Made by a program: the position numbers and the translations under genes | From: Scenedesmus sp. ARA3 | Taxonomy: Eukaryota > Chlorophyta > Chlorophyceae > Sphaeropleales > Scenedesmaceae | Direction of reading: 5' to 3' | Assembly: GCA_004335835.1 (NCBI GenBank) | Contig: RWJK01001672.1 | Span: 133,866 to 197,865 of the forward strand | DNA length: 64,000 bases | Shown here: positions 22,289 through 33,763 of the stretch, in pieces | Layout of the letters: every line of letters begins with the position of its first letter | Numbering within the stretch: the stretch's first letter is position 1 | The notes under the pieces: generated by a model | What the model was told of the DNA's origin: nothing | Database searches by the model: none | Seen by the model: only the letters and a program-made list of their open reading frames with translations

Positions 22289-25200
22289 ATGTCTGGAGGA
22301 GCTCCCAAGAAGTCGCTGCTGAGTGCAGCACTCAGCGGTGCACCCACGCCAACAACACCAGCAGTTCCCCCCACTGTGGGGCTGTCGGGGTTGGGCTCGC
22401 TCGAGGCCTTCCCCTGCTTGCTGCACGCACCGGACGATGGAACAGCCCTGGATGGCATCGTGGGGGGCATCGAGTCGATGGATCTCAGCAAAGTGCACGT
22501 CGTGGGCTCCGTGCCAACCAACACAATGCTGCCAAACGGCAAGCAGCTGGTGGGTGCGGTTCCAAGTTCTGCATGGTAGTAGCAGCAGCAGCTGTTGCTG
22601 CTACAGCATCTTGCAGGACTGGTCAGGAGCGCGAGCTGAGCTGCTGCTGCTGTTGGTTGCAGGCAGATTACCCTCTAGACCCATACAGGCGCCGTGGGGG
22701 CAAGGAGTGCCTGTCATCAAGCTTCAGCGTCACAAGCCCTATGAGCATGGTGCGTTGCCAAAGTGTGGAAGCAGCCAGAAGTTTGCTCTGCACTTGCTGC
22801 TCTTCAGCAGACGGCAACACCGAACATACAGCTGCTGATGGTCACAGACCGCAACGCGTTTGTGATGGCACCAGCAGGTTGCGTGCGATGCAAGACAGCA
22901 AGCGCAGCGGCGAAACCCTAGTCAGAGCCGGTTGGTTCACACGCAGCTGCCACTGCAGCAGGAAGCGTGTGGCTCTCCCATCAGCACCCTGCTGCCTGCT
23001 GTCTCTCGCCATTCTCTTGATCTCTCCATTCCTGCACGGATCAGCAGCAGGAGGTTTTAACACAAACTCTTGCTGCACTCAAGACTTTAGTAATGCTCAC
23101 CCTTCCGCCGCTGCTGCTGCTGCTGCTGCTGCTCCTGCTGCGCCAGGGTGAGGATAAGATGGGCCGCATGCTGTCTGGCAGCCTGAGCCAGCACTACGAG
23201 GCCGTCATGGGCAGCCTGCCCAAGGGGCTCACCAGCGATGAGCGGCTGCGCGTGAGGCAGAGCGCGCCCATGAGCCCCGCAGTGGGCTCGCTGAAGCAGC
23301 TGCCACAGGTGGGGTTGTGTTACAAATGGGTCCGGGGGTGTTGTTGTTGTAGGTGTGTTGCCCAGGGCGGGCAGCAGCAGCTGTGAGCTCGCTGAAGCAG
23401 CTGCCACAGGTGCGGCTCGCTTGCTGCTGTTCTTTTAATGGTTTTTGCTGGTATGTTGCATAGGTTCGTGCCTCTCAAGGCAGTGCTGCAGGGGCTCGCT
23501 GAAGCAGCTGCCACAGGTGCGGGGTTGCTCTGGCTGTTGTTTCAATGTTGCTGCTGGTTTGTTGTGTGTGGTTTGGTTCCTGATGGCAGACAGGACCAGC
23601 AGTGGGCTCGCTGAAGCAGCTGCCACAAGTGGGGCAATTGGCGCAACTTTTACAGGGCACCAGCAGGCACGCACTGGCAGCTGGCAACTTCTGATGTATG
23701 GATGTTGCATGCTTTGCTGCTGGCTGTCCTGCACACATGACAAGGTGGGCGCGCCCCCCAGTGAGGGCCGCCGGCTGCGCCTCTGTGCACAACTATACAA
23801 TTAAATTGTGCCGCATAACTCACATGTGCATGTGTCGAATGGCTGTGCTGGACATACTCTCAGCTGCGCCGCTGTGTGAAGATATACACATACTGCACTG
23901 CCTAACCCACATGTATCTGTGTCAATGTGTGATGCTGTGTTTACTCTCAGGACAAGGGGGGCACGCACACAATCGAGGGCCGCAATTTATACAGATAGTG
24001 CACCCTGTTACAAACACAGTGTATGTCGGTTTGCCGTGCTGTTTGGCTTTGCAGGACAAGGTGGGCGCGCGCACCATTGAGGGCCGCAAGCTGCGCCGCT
24101 CCGTGCTGAAGGGCAGCGTGATCGCCTTCGTCACGGCAGGCTACAGCGGCAAGCGCTTCATCTTCGAGAAGGCCGCGGAGCTGGGGGTGAGCAGCAGCGG
24201 CAACGGTAGCAGCAGATGCCGCACACAGCGGCGGTGGCAGCAGTGGCGGCGGCGGCAGCATCTAGCGGTGCTAGCAGCAGCTGCAAGCTGTGTTTGCCTC
24301 GTGCTTGCGTGCAGGCTGCAGCATGCTTGACAGCCTATGTATCCTGCTGGTCTCTGGTCACTGCTGCATGCTGACCGGTGTGCTGCCTGCTGCACAACTG
24401 ATGGCATCTCCTGTGCAGGTGAAGTGCATTGTGCTGGACGGCCCTGACAGCTGGGCGCAGCTGATGCAGCGCGAGGGCGTCATCGCCAAGTTCTGCCCCA
24501 TCGACTTCTCCGACGCGGAGCACGTGTTTGAGAACTGCAGGAAGGTGCGCTACGCAGCACCTCTGCTGTCCACGTGTTGGACTGGCAGCATGCATTGATT
24601 ATGGGCTGCAGATGTGGATAGCTGCATCATTACCTGCTGCAATCATACTCGAGCAGTGCAGCAGCCATCACCAGCAGTGTGCACACTGTGCCAAAGGCAC
24701 ACAGTTGTGAGACACACAAACGCTCTTCATATGCTGCTGCAAGCCATCCGCGCAGCACCAGCCGAGCTGGGCGGGCTGGACGCATGCACGCTGTGCACAA
24801 AACGCATTTTGTGACACAACCGCTGTGCATGCACGCATGTTGCCCCAGGCCATCCGCGCAGCATCAGCTTTGCTGGGTGGGCTAGACGCATGCACACTGT
24901 CAAAAAGCAAGGTTTACCACACCTTTCTGCTCCCTAATGCTGGTGCAGGCAATCCGCGCAGCATCAGCCGAGCTGGGTGGGCTCGACGGCATCACCACCT
25001 TCTGCGAGATGGCGGTGCCGCTGGTGGCGCGCCTCACTGAGGCACTGGGGCTGCCTGGCAACACACCAGACGCGGTGGACGCAGCACGCGACAAGGTGCG
25101 CCAAGATTGTGGTTTTAGCCTTATTGCAGCTGAAATTTCAGGTCTCTGTGCTCTTAGTCTAGTTGCGCGACTCACCGAGGCGCTGAGCCTGCCTGGCAAC

Positions 25201-26532
25201 ACACCAGACGCGGTGGACGCAGCACGCGACAAGGTGCGCCAAGATTGTGGTTTTAGCCTTATTGCAGCTGAGATTTCAGGTCTCTGTGCTCTTAGTCTAG
25301 TCGCGCGACTCACCGAGGCGCTGAGCCTGCCTGGTAACACACCAGATGCAGTAGACGCGGCACGCGACAAGGTGCGCCGGTATTTGTGGTTTAAGCCTTA
25401 TTGCAGCTGCGATTTCAGGTACCTATGCTCTCAGTCTAGTCGCGCGACTCACCGAGGCGCTGAGCCTGCCTGGTAACACGCCGGACGCAGTGGACGCGGC
25501 ACGCGACAAGGTAGGTGCTGTGCATGCACGTATCTCGTGCCGCAGTGTGGCTGTAGTGCTGAGGCATGCGGGTGTGGTGTGCTGTGGTGTATTTCTGCGT
25601 GCCAGTGCGGCTGCGGCTGACGTGCGACGTGCCAGACGTGCAGCGGACACAGCACATGCAGCGTGGACATCGCACACACATCTGTCATGCAGCGCTGTGC
25701 ATGCTAATGCCTTGGCAGATGCTCACGAAGCCGCATTGCATCTTTTCGCTGCTGCAGTACACAACACGCACCTGCATGGCCCAAGCCGGCCTGCCCACGC
25801 CGCGCAACTCGCGCATCAGCGCCCCTGGTGACGTGGCAGCAGCAGCAGCCCATGTGGGTTTCCCCAGCGTCATCAAGCCCGTGTCAGGCGCTGCCAGCAT
25901 TGGTGTGATCCGCGTGGACAATGAGGAGCAGCTGCAGAAGGCGTATGAGCGCGTGGTGCGGGACCTCAGTAGAGCCAAGGTGGGTGCTGACAGTGCAGCA
26001 GCAGCTGTCAAACAGGGTGGATTAGTTGCGGTTGGAATGCCCACTACTGCTTGTTCAGCCTGTTTCCGTCAGTTGCTCTGTAGCGTGGTTGGCCAGGCGC
26101 GTTCTACAGCATCCTGTGGTTCAGTTCATTTCAAAGGCGTGGTGCCGTTGCTGCTGCTGCTGCTGTTGCCGCAGGTTGTGGCTGGCGCGCTGGTGGAGGG
26201 CAACGAGGAGGACGAGGATGATGCAGCAGCAGGCAACGCGGGCAGCTGGATCAAGGTGGAGCTCATGCTGGAGGAGGTGAGCGCAGATGCGGAGGAAGCA
26301 CGGATCGCAACTTCAACCTGTGCTTTGACTGTTTGAGGGTGTTGAGGACACACGCAGGGTCAAACGCCGAGCCAGAACCAACAGCACATTAAAGGAGGGG
26401 CACAGGTGCACGGTTATCTGTGTTCACATGATCAGCGGAGTGAGCACAGGGTGTGCATGCATGCAGGTGCGAGTGTCAAAGGACTAACTGCTGTTGCTGT
26501 TGCTGAAGCTGGCATTTCAGCTCACGTTGTTG

Positions 26533-26575
<43 letters not shown>

Positions 26576-28479
26576 AGTACCTTGATGGCCCTGAGGTGGA
26601 CTGTGACCTGGTGGTCAGCGAGGGCCGCATTGTGTACGGCGCCGTCACTGACAACTGGCCCACGGTGAGCAAATGATATGTAACATGTGATAACATGTTA
26701 TGTCACTACCTATGTCATCACAGCATCATGCAGGCTGTCTCAGCACCTGTCAAGCACTTGGGGCAAGCGTGTAGCCTGCATCAGCTGTTGCGCCCTCTTG
26801 CATGCCACTGTGCAGGGTCGTATTACGTAGGGGCAGGTTTGATACAGCTGGTTGAAACTCCACAGCTGCTGGGAGTGCAAATACCTAAGCGTTTGTGCGA
26901 CTGTGTTTGTGCTCATCTGCCGCTTGCCTGCTGCTGCATTGTTATCTTTGCTCAATCACGCATCAGGTGGAGCCCTACTTCAACGAGACCGGCAGCAACT
27001 GCCCCTCCATCCTGCCACGTCAGCAGCAGAAGGAGCTGCTGGAGCTGAGCGTGAACAGCGTCAAGGTGATTGGCGGGGGAGTATAGGGGTTTTGTTAGGG
27101 GTGGCTGAACCCAGGGCCTGGGGTTGCACATGATGCCTACCTGATCTCTCTTGTGTTGCCAGTGCTGTTGAATTACTTAAGCTCTGGGCCTGCCGCCGTT
27201 GCAGGAAGCTGCTTGCTGGCAGCTGTTCCTATTGAATAGACACAGTCGACCGTTGTGGCAGCGTTGTGCCTATGTATGTACTAACGATGTCTTCCTGGCA
27301 TCTGTCCGTTGTTATGGCACTGTTGCGGTCCAGATGCTGGCTTCAACAACGGGCTTGTTCATCATAAAAGCATACGCAACATTGTATCATTTTGCTTACT
27401 AGAGGCCGATACACTGCTGCTGCTGCTGCTGCTGCAGGCGCTGGGGTTCACCATGGGTGTGTTCCACGTGGAGTGCAAGTACACCAGCAGGGGCGCACGC
27501 CTCATAGAGGTCAACGCACGCATGGGCGGAGGCCCAGTGCGGTGAGCAGCACTACTTCCAGCAGGCAGCTGCTGGCGTGTTGTTGCGCTGAAACCGATCA
27601 CTCTGCATGTTTGTATGCTGGGGTAGTGGAGGAGCGCTGCATCTGATGCGGTGATCACTGCATCGCGCTGCATGCACTGCCTGTACCTCACAGCTACACT
27701 GCACTGTACTGCCCGGCCATTGCAGTAGTGCCTGTACCGCATGTGCTTGTACTGCTGCAGTGACACCATTCTGCTGGTGTGGGGTGTGGACCTGGTGGAG
27801 GAGCACCTCATGTGCATCACAGCACTGTACTGCCTGTGGCTCAAACTTGTACTGCCTGCACTGCCTGTTCTTGCACCTGTACTGCTGCAGTGACACCAAC
27901 CTGCTGGTGTGGGGTGTGGACCTGGTGGAGGAGCACCTCATGACCAGTGCAGGCATCCCGGCACGCCCACCAGTGGCGCAGCGGCCGCTGGTGCAGGTGC
28001 GAGGCTGCTGCAGTGCATTGACAGCATCACGCCAAACCCAGTCTGACTCTTTACTTCATGCTGAGTTTGCACAAGCCTGCGCATGCACAGCTTGCCGTTT
28101 GTGAAGCTGCGTTTCAGGCGGCTGTACGAATCAGTTTTACGGTTCGGTGACAGTGTGCAGTATGATCTCCACTCCTGCTGCTGCCGCTGCTGCTGCTGCT
28201 GCTGCCGTGCACCCCCAGATGGCCGAGTACAGCATCAACGCCAAGCGCACCGGCATCCTGCGCAGCACCTCCTTCCTGGACAAGTGGGTCAAGCACCCTG
28301 ATGTGCTGTATGCACGGGCCCTTGTGGAGGCTGGCAGCAAAGTTGTGTGTGTGGCTGATGGGCTGCCTACCTGGGTGTGTGAGCTGATGGTGGTCAAGCC
28401 CACCGTGCAGGAGGCAATCGACTTCATCAACAGCATAGAGGCAGACCTGGACATCCCCATCGACCCGCTGCCGAAGTAA
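22289..28479 (+). CDS. ATP-grasp ligase related to carnosine synthase (CARNS1-like)
   Basis: Thirteen exons, twelve of whose junctions are phase 0 or simple, join to about 631 aa: 22289-22549, 22663-22749, 23147-23308, 24055-24186, 24419-24544, 24949-25095, 25758-25979, 26175-26276, 26578-26664, 26967-27065, 27438-27541, 27891-27996 and 28219-28479. After a 130-residue variable N-terminus comes a pre-ATP-grasp region (VIAFVTAGYSGKRFIFEKA, KCIVLDGPDSWAQL). The ATP-grasp fold follows: PSVIKPVSGAASIGVIRV binds the phosphates, EYLDGPEVDCDLVVSEGRIV lies in the central sheet, and HVECKYTSRGARLIEVNARM carries the metal-binding Glu/Asn. The terminal domain has GVDLVEEHL and ILRSTSFLDKWV. Family members couple a carboxylate to an amino acid using ATP. 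The substrate here cannot be read from sequence. Five of its exons have duplicated edges in neighbouring introns. Confidence 0.88.
23384..23636 (+). repeat. Three extra copies of the exon 23147-23308 3' edge
   Basis: The end of the exon with its donor (23278-23312, encoding VGSLKQLPQ then GTGGG) recurs at 23384-23415, 23491-23524 and 23599-23636. The period is about 107-109 bp. All three copies keep a GTGCGG- or GTGGGG-type donor; the last has CAAG/GT instead of CAG/GT. Confidence 0.92.
23739..23985 (+). repeat. Two decayed copies of the exon 24055 5' edge
   Basis: The start of exon 24055-24186 (encoding DKVGARTIEGRKLR) is preceded in the intron by relics at 23739-23783 and 23951-23985. The first keeps DKVGAP then loses the frame; the second has GGGGG for GGTGG and a changed tail. 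Both are non-coding. Confidence 0.88.
24743..24900 (+). repeat. Two copies of the exon 24949 5' edge
   Basis: Copies at 24743-24797 and 24849-24900 repeat the start of exon 24949-25095 (AIRAASAELGGLDG). The two relics share a downstream GACGCATGCACNCTGT stretch absent from the true exon, so one was copied from the other after the first duplication. Confidence 0.88.
25021..25510 (+). repeat. 138-bp tandem array covering an exon end and its intron
   Basis: Copies start at about 25021, 25159, 25297 and 25435 (periods 138, 138, 139). Each holds the exon end encoding VARLTEAL-LPGNTPDAVDAARDK, a GTGCGC or GTAGGT donor, and about 65 bp of intron. Copies 1-3 are open and in frame with each other, so donors 1, 2 and 3 (25095, 25233, 25371) would all splice in frame to exon 25758. 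Donor 4 (25510) would not. Confidence 0.95.
26526..26577 (+). repeat. (CTG)n tract at a 3' splice site
   Basis: About sixteen CTG-type triplets end in the CTGCAG acceptor of exon 26578-26664. The tract fills the whole polypyrimidine and acceptor position. Similar but shorter CTG tracts precede exons 150, 1623, 23147, 27438 and 28219. Confidence 0.9.
27762..27811 (+). repeat. Duplicate of the exon 27891 5' edge
   Basis: About 50 bp including the CTGCAG acceptor repeat the start of exon 27891-27996 (original 27891-27940). Both encode DT-LLVWGVDLVEEHLM with a single N-to-I difference. The copy has no donor after it, so it is a half-exon relic. Confidence 0.93.
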
Positions 28480-30085
28480 CAAGTGTTATGACAACTGGTG
28501 TAACAAGTCTTGTACCAGCTGGGTGTTTGCAGCAGAAGCAGCAGCAGCAGCAGCAGCAGGAGAAGAAGGCGTTGGCATCTAGCGGCTGCGGCCGCCAGCT
28601 GCGCCAATGACATTATGCAATGCAGGGTTGATTGAAGCAGCGCGGCTGTGGGTTGAGGTGCTGCAGCTGCTGTACGATAACCGGGGATGTTGCTGCGGTC
28701 AGCAGGCAGGACAGTAGCAGCGGCAGGGCCTTGCTTGGTACGGCTGCTGGTTACGGTCGGCGGGCTTTGAACACCATCAGCAGCTGTTGTTATGATTTGC
28801 GATCAGACATGTTTATATAGGCGCCTGCAGTCACCAGTGTTGCACTGCAGGCTGCAGGTTTCTGGGTTGGATTGTGTGACCTGCCAAGCTGGCCTAGGCC
28901 TATAATGATTTGGCCTGGCTTTGCTTCATTTAGGTTGCACGCAGCACTGCCTGCATCACTGCGGCGCAAGGGGCGCTGCTCTTACTTGCGTTGCCTCCCC
29001 GTTGGCTGCAGTACTCGTGCGGTCCATGCGTGTTTTCTACTGTCAAGTAGTTTGTCTGGCCTCCAAGCAGCAGGCTGTTTGGCTGCTGCCCTCGTTACGC
29101 TGCCTTGGCACTGTACACACGGCACGCTGCTTGCCTGGTGCTGAAGCAACGAGTGAAGGTGTGGCATTGCTGCAAGTGGCGCAGCATACAATCAAGCTGC
29201 CACGGACGCTGCGATGCCCTGGTCAGCCTCGAGAGTGCGTGGTCATCAGGTGCGCAAGCGGTTTTGCATGGCGTTGGCAGGCATGCGTCTTAAAGTGAGC
29301 ACAGCCGCACAGGGCCCTTTCAGAGTTGTATTCCTGGCTGTGGCGGTCTCACTGTGTCTTGCATCATCAGCCCGCTAACTGCTAGTTGGTTGGTGAGCTG
29401 CAGGAGCATCTGCCAGGTGGCATGGCACGCGCTGCTGCTGCTGCTGCTGATGTGGCCTGTCTATTTGCTGTAGTGGCCGCTGGCATTGATGTAGGCTGCA
29501 GTGCCATTGCACCGTTTTTTTATTGTTGACAGAAAAAATTGTGTGCCGGTGGCTCTGCAGTGACGCGGCGCACTGCCAGTGTGTCTGCTGTGATTGCAGC
29601 ACCAGGTATTGGGGCATTACTGTAGTGCGGCATGATTTCCAGCTGTGTTGTTTGGGTTCTGCCTTCACCTAAACTCCATACAGTAGGTGCCACTGCGGCA
29701 GAGGGTAACAATTCAAACCACGGGCTAGTGCAAGTTGCTGCAAGCAGAATCCATCAAAGTCTAAACTTGCAAACACAATACAACATTATACTTAGTCAGA
29801 TGCTTGTATGAGACCTTGCATTGCTTGTGTGGAAGATTAGTTACCAAGCCTTGCAACGCCGCCAGCTAAGTAGCACCTATCGCGTCGCGTTCTGCTCCTG
29901 CTGACAGCTGCTGCAGCCCAAGCAGCAGCCGCAGCAGCACGCGCGCAGCCCCCAGTTGCGCGCCGCTGCCGCCCTGCTGCTGCTGTCTCCTTCGTCCACC
30001 CCACTGCAAGCCAGCCTCAGCAGCTGCAGCAAGCCCTCGCCTGGCCAACACACAGCCGCTGCTGCCGAAACCGCGCAGCAGCTGC
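28480..30085. other. Convergent intergenic region / 3' UTRs
   Basis: No gene is supported between the converging ATP-grasp and eS4 genes. The sequence is locally T-rich (29500-29850) and shows no long conserved frame. Confidence 0.55.
28499..28503 (+). terminator. TGTAA poly(A)-like signal
   Basis: The motif lies only 20 bp after the ATP-grasp stop codon. If used, the 3' UTR would be unusually short for an alga, so a chance match is possible. Confidence 0.25.
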
Positions 30086-33000
30086 TTATGCAGTGTAGCG
30101 CTTGGCCTGCTCCTGCAGGATGGTCAGGCGCACCCCCTTGCCCTTGGGCAGGCTGATGAGGGGCTTGTTGCCCTTGCCGATCACAAACACGTTGCTGATG
30201 CGGGTGGCGAAGCGGTTGCCGGCAGCGTCCTCAATGTGCACGATGTCGTGACCGCCCCTGCACACCAAACACGGCGCAGCAGACAAAGCATGGATGAGGA
30301 GAACAGCTCGATTAGCATGGCTCGCGGCCGCAATAGGAATTGGCAGATGAAAGTGCAGCTGCTAGCAAGGTCGCCAGGCTTATGCGACACAAGCAGCTCA
30401 CAAGACAAGTCTGCCAGTCACTGCACACTGCTCCACAAGCACAGCCATACTGCAGCAGTCTCAAGCTTGTAAAACCAGCAGCAGCTGCTAATCACACAAA
30501 ACATCGCCGTCCTGCAAACAAGGTTGTTAGGGTTTGTCAGCCGCCGCACCTGTGGCGCTCCTTGTGCACGATGGTGCCCACGCGGCCGTTGTTGTGGCCG
30601 CCAGTCACCATGGCCAGGTTGCCCAGGTCAAACTTGATGAAGTCCTTGATCTTGCCTGCAATAGTCAAAGTTTGACCAGAGTTTGACCAAGCATGACAGT
30701 CAGGTGTTATGTGCTTGTGAATGTTCAGAGGCTGCCAGGGGCAGAAGGCGCTAGCCAGGCATGCAGCAGCAGCACGTTAAAACTGGCAGTGACGCTAGAT
30801 GCTGCAGCGCATGCAGCGGTGACTGTGGCTGGGAGCCAGCCTCGTGTCCTGATGGCTGGGCAAGGTGGCTGCCGCTGACTTCAAAGCCAGCAGATCAGCG
30901 CCATCTGCTGACACCCAGCAAGCTCCTCCCTGAGCACTTACAATCAAGTCAAACTAACGACTCAAACTAACAACAACTCACCGGTCTCCAGGTCCAGCAT
31001 GACGGTGTCCTGCTCCTTGATGTCGGGGTCAGGGTAGCGCAGCGTGCGGCCGTCGTGTGTGGCGATGTAGGGGATGCCTCCCTTGCCAAACTGCATGCGG
31101 CGCACCTTGCACAGCTTGTAGCTGGCCTCCTCGGGGGTGATGCGGTGCACCACAAAGCGGCCCTTGGTGTCGAACACCAGCCTGCGCAGGAGCAGCAAGT
31201 GGAGGGCATGTTAGTGACATGTTTTGATGGCACGTGTTAACAGCATGTTTTGATGGCATGTTCTGATGGCGAGTTACTGGCCGGTGATGCGGTGCACCAC
31301 AAAGCGGCCCTTGGTGTCAAACACCAGCCTGCAGAAACATGCGGCGTCAGCAGCGGCAGATCGATTGCGTGTTGATGGTTAAACGGTGATGCGGTGCACC
31401 ACGAAGCGGCCCTTGGTGTCAAACACCAGCCTGCGAGGGAAGAAGCAGGCACAGCAAGTGGAGGACATGTTAATGGCATGTTTCGAATGGCATGTTTGAT
31501 TGCGGGTGATGCGGTGCACCACGAAACCGCCCTTGGTGTCAAACACCAGCCTGCGGGTGTGAAAAGAGGCAGAGCAAGCAGCAGGGTGAGTTAGTGCAGT
31601 GTTTGAGAGTGTGAAACGACCTGTCACACCTGCAAACACTGCACTCACTCATCCTGCAAGTGCTGGGTGCCAGTTGCAGCTCTGGACTACCAGCTACACT
31701 GCCAACTGCTTCAACAGCACCCCAACCCACTGCCACCCCAACCCACTGCCAGCAGCCATGCGCAGAGGGTGTGCTGCAGGAAAGGGACAAACCCCCTGCT
31801 GCTGCTGTTGATGCCAACAGCGCCAGCCAGCAACTGTCGTTGATGCTTCTGCTCTTGCTGCTTCTGCTACGGTTGTTGCTGCTGGGATGGCGACAGGAAA
31901 ATCCCTCTGCAACCACTGCAGGAACCACAGCAACCGTTTACTGCTTGCTGCAGCTGCCGCAGCCCCTCGCAGGCGTTGCTGCAGTGCGCCTGTGCTGCTG
32001 CTGCCGACAAAGCTGATGGCTGCTGCCAGTCCGCTGCTTCTTGATCCAGCGTGAATCAGAGAAGGCAGCACCATCACTGCCTTTGCGCGCTGCTGCTGTG
32101 CCTGCTGCCGGTGCTCGCAGCCACTGCATGTCTGCAGGCAGCAGCTGCAACTGCTGCAATTGAGAAAGCTTCCAGGACAGCTGTCTTCGTTGAAATGCTA
32201 GGCCACTGCTGCAGGTCCAGAGCCCATGCCTGCTTGCCATTGCATGCAGAGGCCTATGACAATGCCTGACCACAGCACCCCAACATGCCCCAAACATGCA
32301 TTACGCCAGCCAATGAACATTCCCAAGCGCGAGCACAGCTGCAAGATGATCAACACACGCAAGAACACATCCCCAGCAGCCAGCATCCACTGGCTGTATC
32401 GCAGCGCTGCTGCCCCTGCAGAACCATTTGCACTGCTACACCAGGGCTAACAGTTTGTACTGCTGCACCGCCGCTAATCACCTGAAGTGCTCGTTGGTCT
32501 TCTCCAACTCAATGACGTCCATGAAGCCGGCGGGGTAGGTGGTGTCGGTGCGCACCTTGCCGTCCACGCGCACCAGGCGCTGCATCAGGATCATCTTCAC
32601 CTCCTTGCCGGTCAGCGCATACCTGCGGAGTGAGGCGGATACAAATGGCGCGTGTAGCACTGTTGAGGTGCTTGGTGATGGTGTTGAAGCATGGTGTAGG
32701 GATGCATGCACTGCAGCATGCAGGAACAGGGGCTGGCTATGGAGCTTCCCGCAGCTGCTGGGGAGACAGCAAGCAACAGCTAGTGGTTTTAGCTGTTCAT
32801 ACGCACTGCTGCTGTGGACTGGTCTGCAGCCTGCTGCCCTCATGGTCAGCTGGCCGCTAGTGGCTTCGCAGCTGCCCTGCTTTTTGTTGCTATGCATGCA
32901 CGCATTGATGTGCGTGATCGGCGGCATGCGCGCGCAGCCCAGCTGTGCTCGCAGCCCGGCTGTGCTGCAGCAGCCCTTGAAGGAGCGCACGCAACAGCAG

Positions 33001-33763
33001 CAGCTGCCACTGCCGCGCCAGCTACTTTGAGCTGCGCCCACGCCTGCTGCTGTGAGCTGCTTATCTTGAAGCTGCTGCGAAAGCCGTTGCAGCTGCTGTT
33101 GTTGCATCGCAGCTGCCGCTCGCTCCGGGCTGTGCTGCACCATTCGCGCAACGAGCAGTGCTGCTACTGCTGCACTACGCTCTGCCGCTGCTGCAGTTGC
33201 AGTTCCCGGCTGCAACTCCACCAAGCCCTGCTGCCACTAAGCCCTGCTGCCTGAGATATGACTGTGCCTGGTGCCGCTGCACTCACTTGAGGCGGTTGCG
33301 CAGCACCAGCAGCAGTGGCAGGCACTCGCGCTGCTTGTGCGGGCCAGGGGAAGGCTTGGGGGCCTGCATGCAGCACAAGCACCCAGATTAGCATCAACAA
33401 AGCTTTACAAGCCACCAAACGGCCGATGCAGCGTCCTCATGATGTTGAACGGTGGCGGGTCTGCTGGTGGGCTGCTGCTGTGAGCACCAAAGCGTCTGCT
33501 CCAGGTCACGGCTGCTATAACACCCGATCGCTGCTCCAGTAGTTTGTGTTTTGGTTCCGATCCGCACTGGCACTGCGCTAAGCTCCAGCAGGGCGTCGCA
33601 GCTGTATCATCTCAGCAGCCGTAGCAGCCTAACCCAGCAGCAGGCTGAGCCGGACTGCATGCGCGCCAGTTGTTTTACTCACGAAGATGCCACCCAGCTT
33701 GTCCAACATCCAGTGGGAGGGGGCATTCAGCCTCTTCATGTGCTTCTTGGGACCGCGCACCAT
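30086..33763 (-). CDS. RPS4: 40S ribosomal protein eS4
   Basis: Six exons join to a complete 258-aa protein, the normal length for the family: 33683-33763, 33287-33363, 32482-32622, 30982-31181, 30550-30655 and 30086-30257. It begins [20 protein letters not shown], where most homologues have MARGPKKHL. It continues through the S4 RNA-binding segment ([20 protein letters not shown]), the central domain ([20 protein letters not shown]) and the KOW-like segment ([20 protein letters not shown]), and ends in [11 protein letters not shown]. The protein sits in the small-subunit body and contacts 18S rRNA. The long intron before the fourth exon carries three extra copies of that exon's 5' edge. Confidence 0.97.
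31285..31557 (-). repeat. Three extra copies of the eS4 exon-4 5' edge
   Basis: The segment encoding [16 protein letters not shown] with its acceptor (original 31137-31185) recurs at 31285-31333, 31387-31436 and 31507-31557, at intervals of about 100-150 bp. The protein reading is still intact in the copies (one has GGF for GRF). No donor closes any copy, so they are relics within the intron. Confidence 0.95.

Noticed and set aside
25021..25510. CRISPR or gene-cassette array
   Set aside because: The repeats are an exon end plus intron of a eukaryotic gene, with coding constraint and splice signals.
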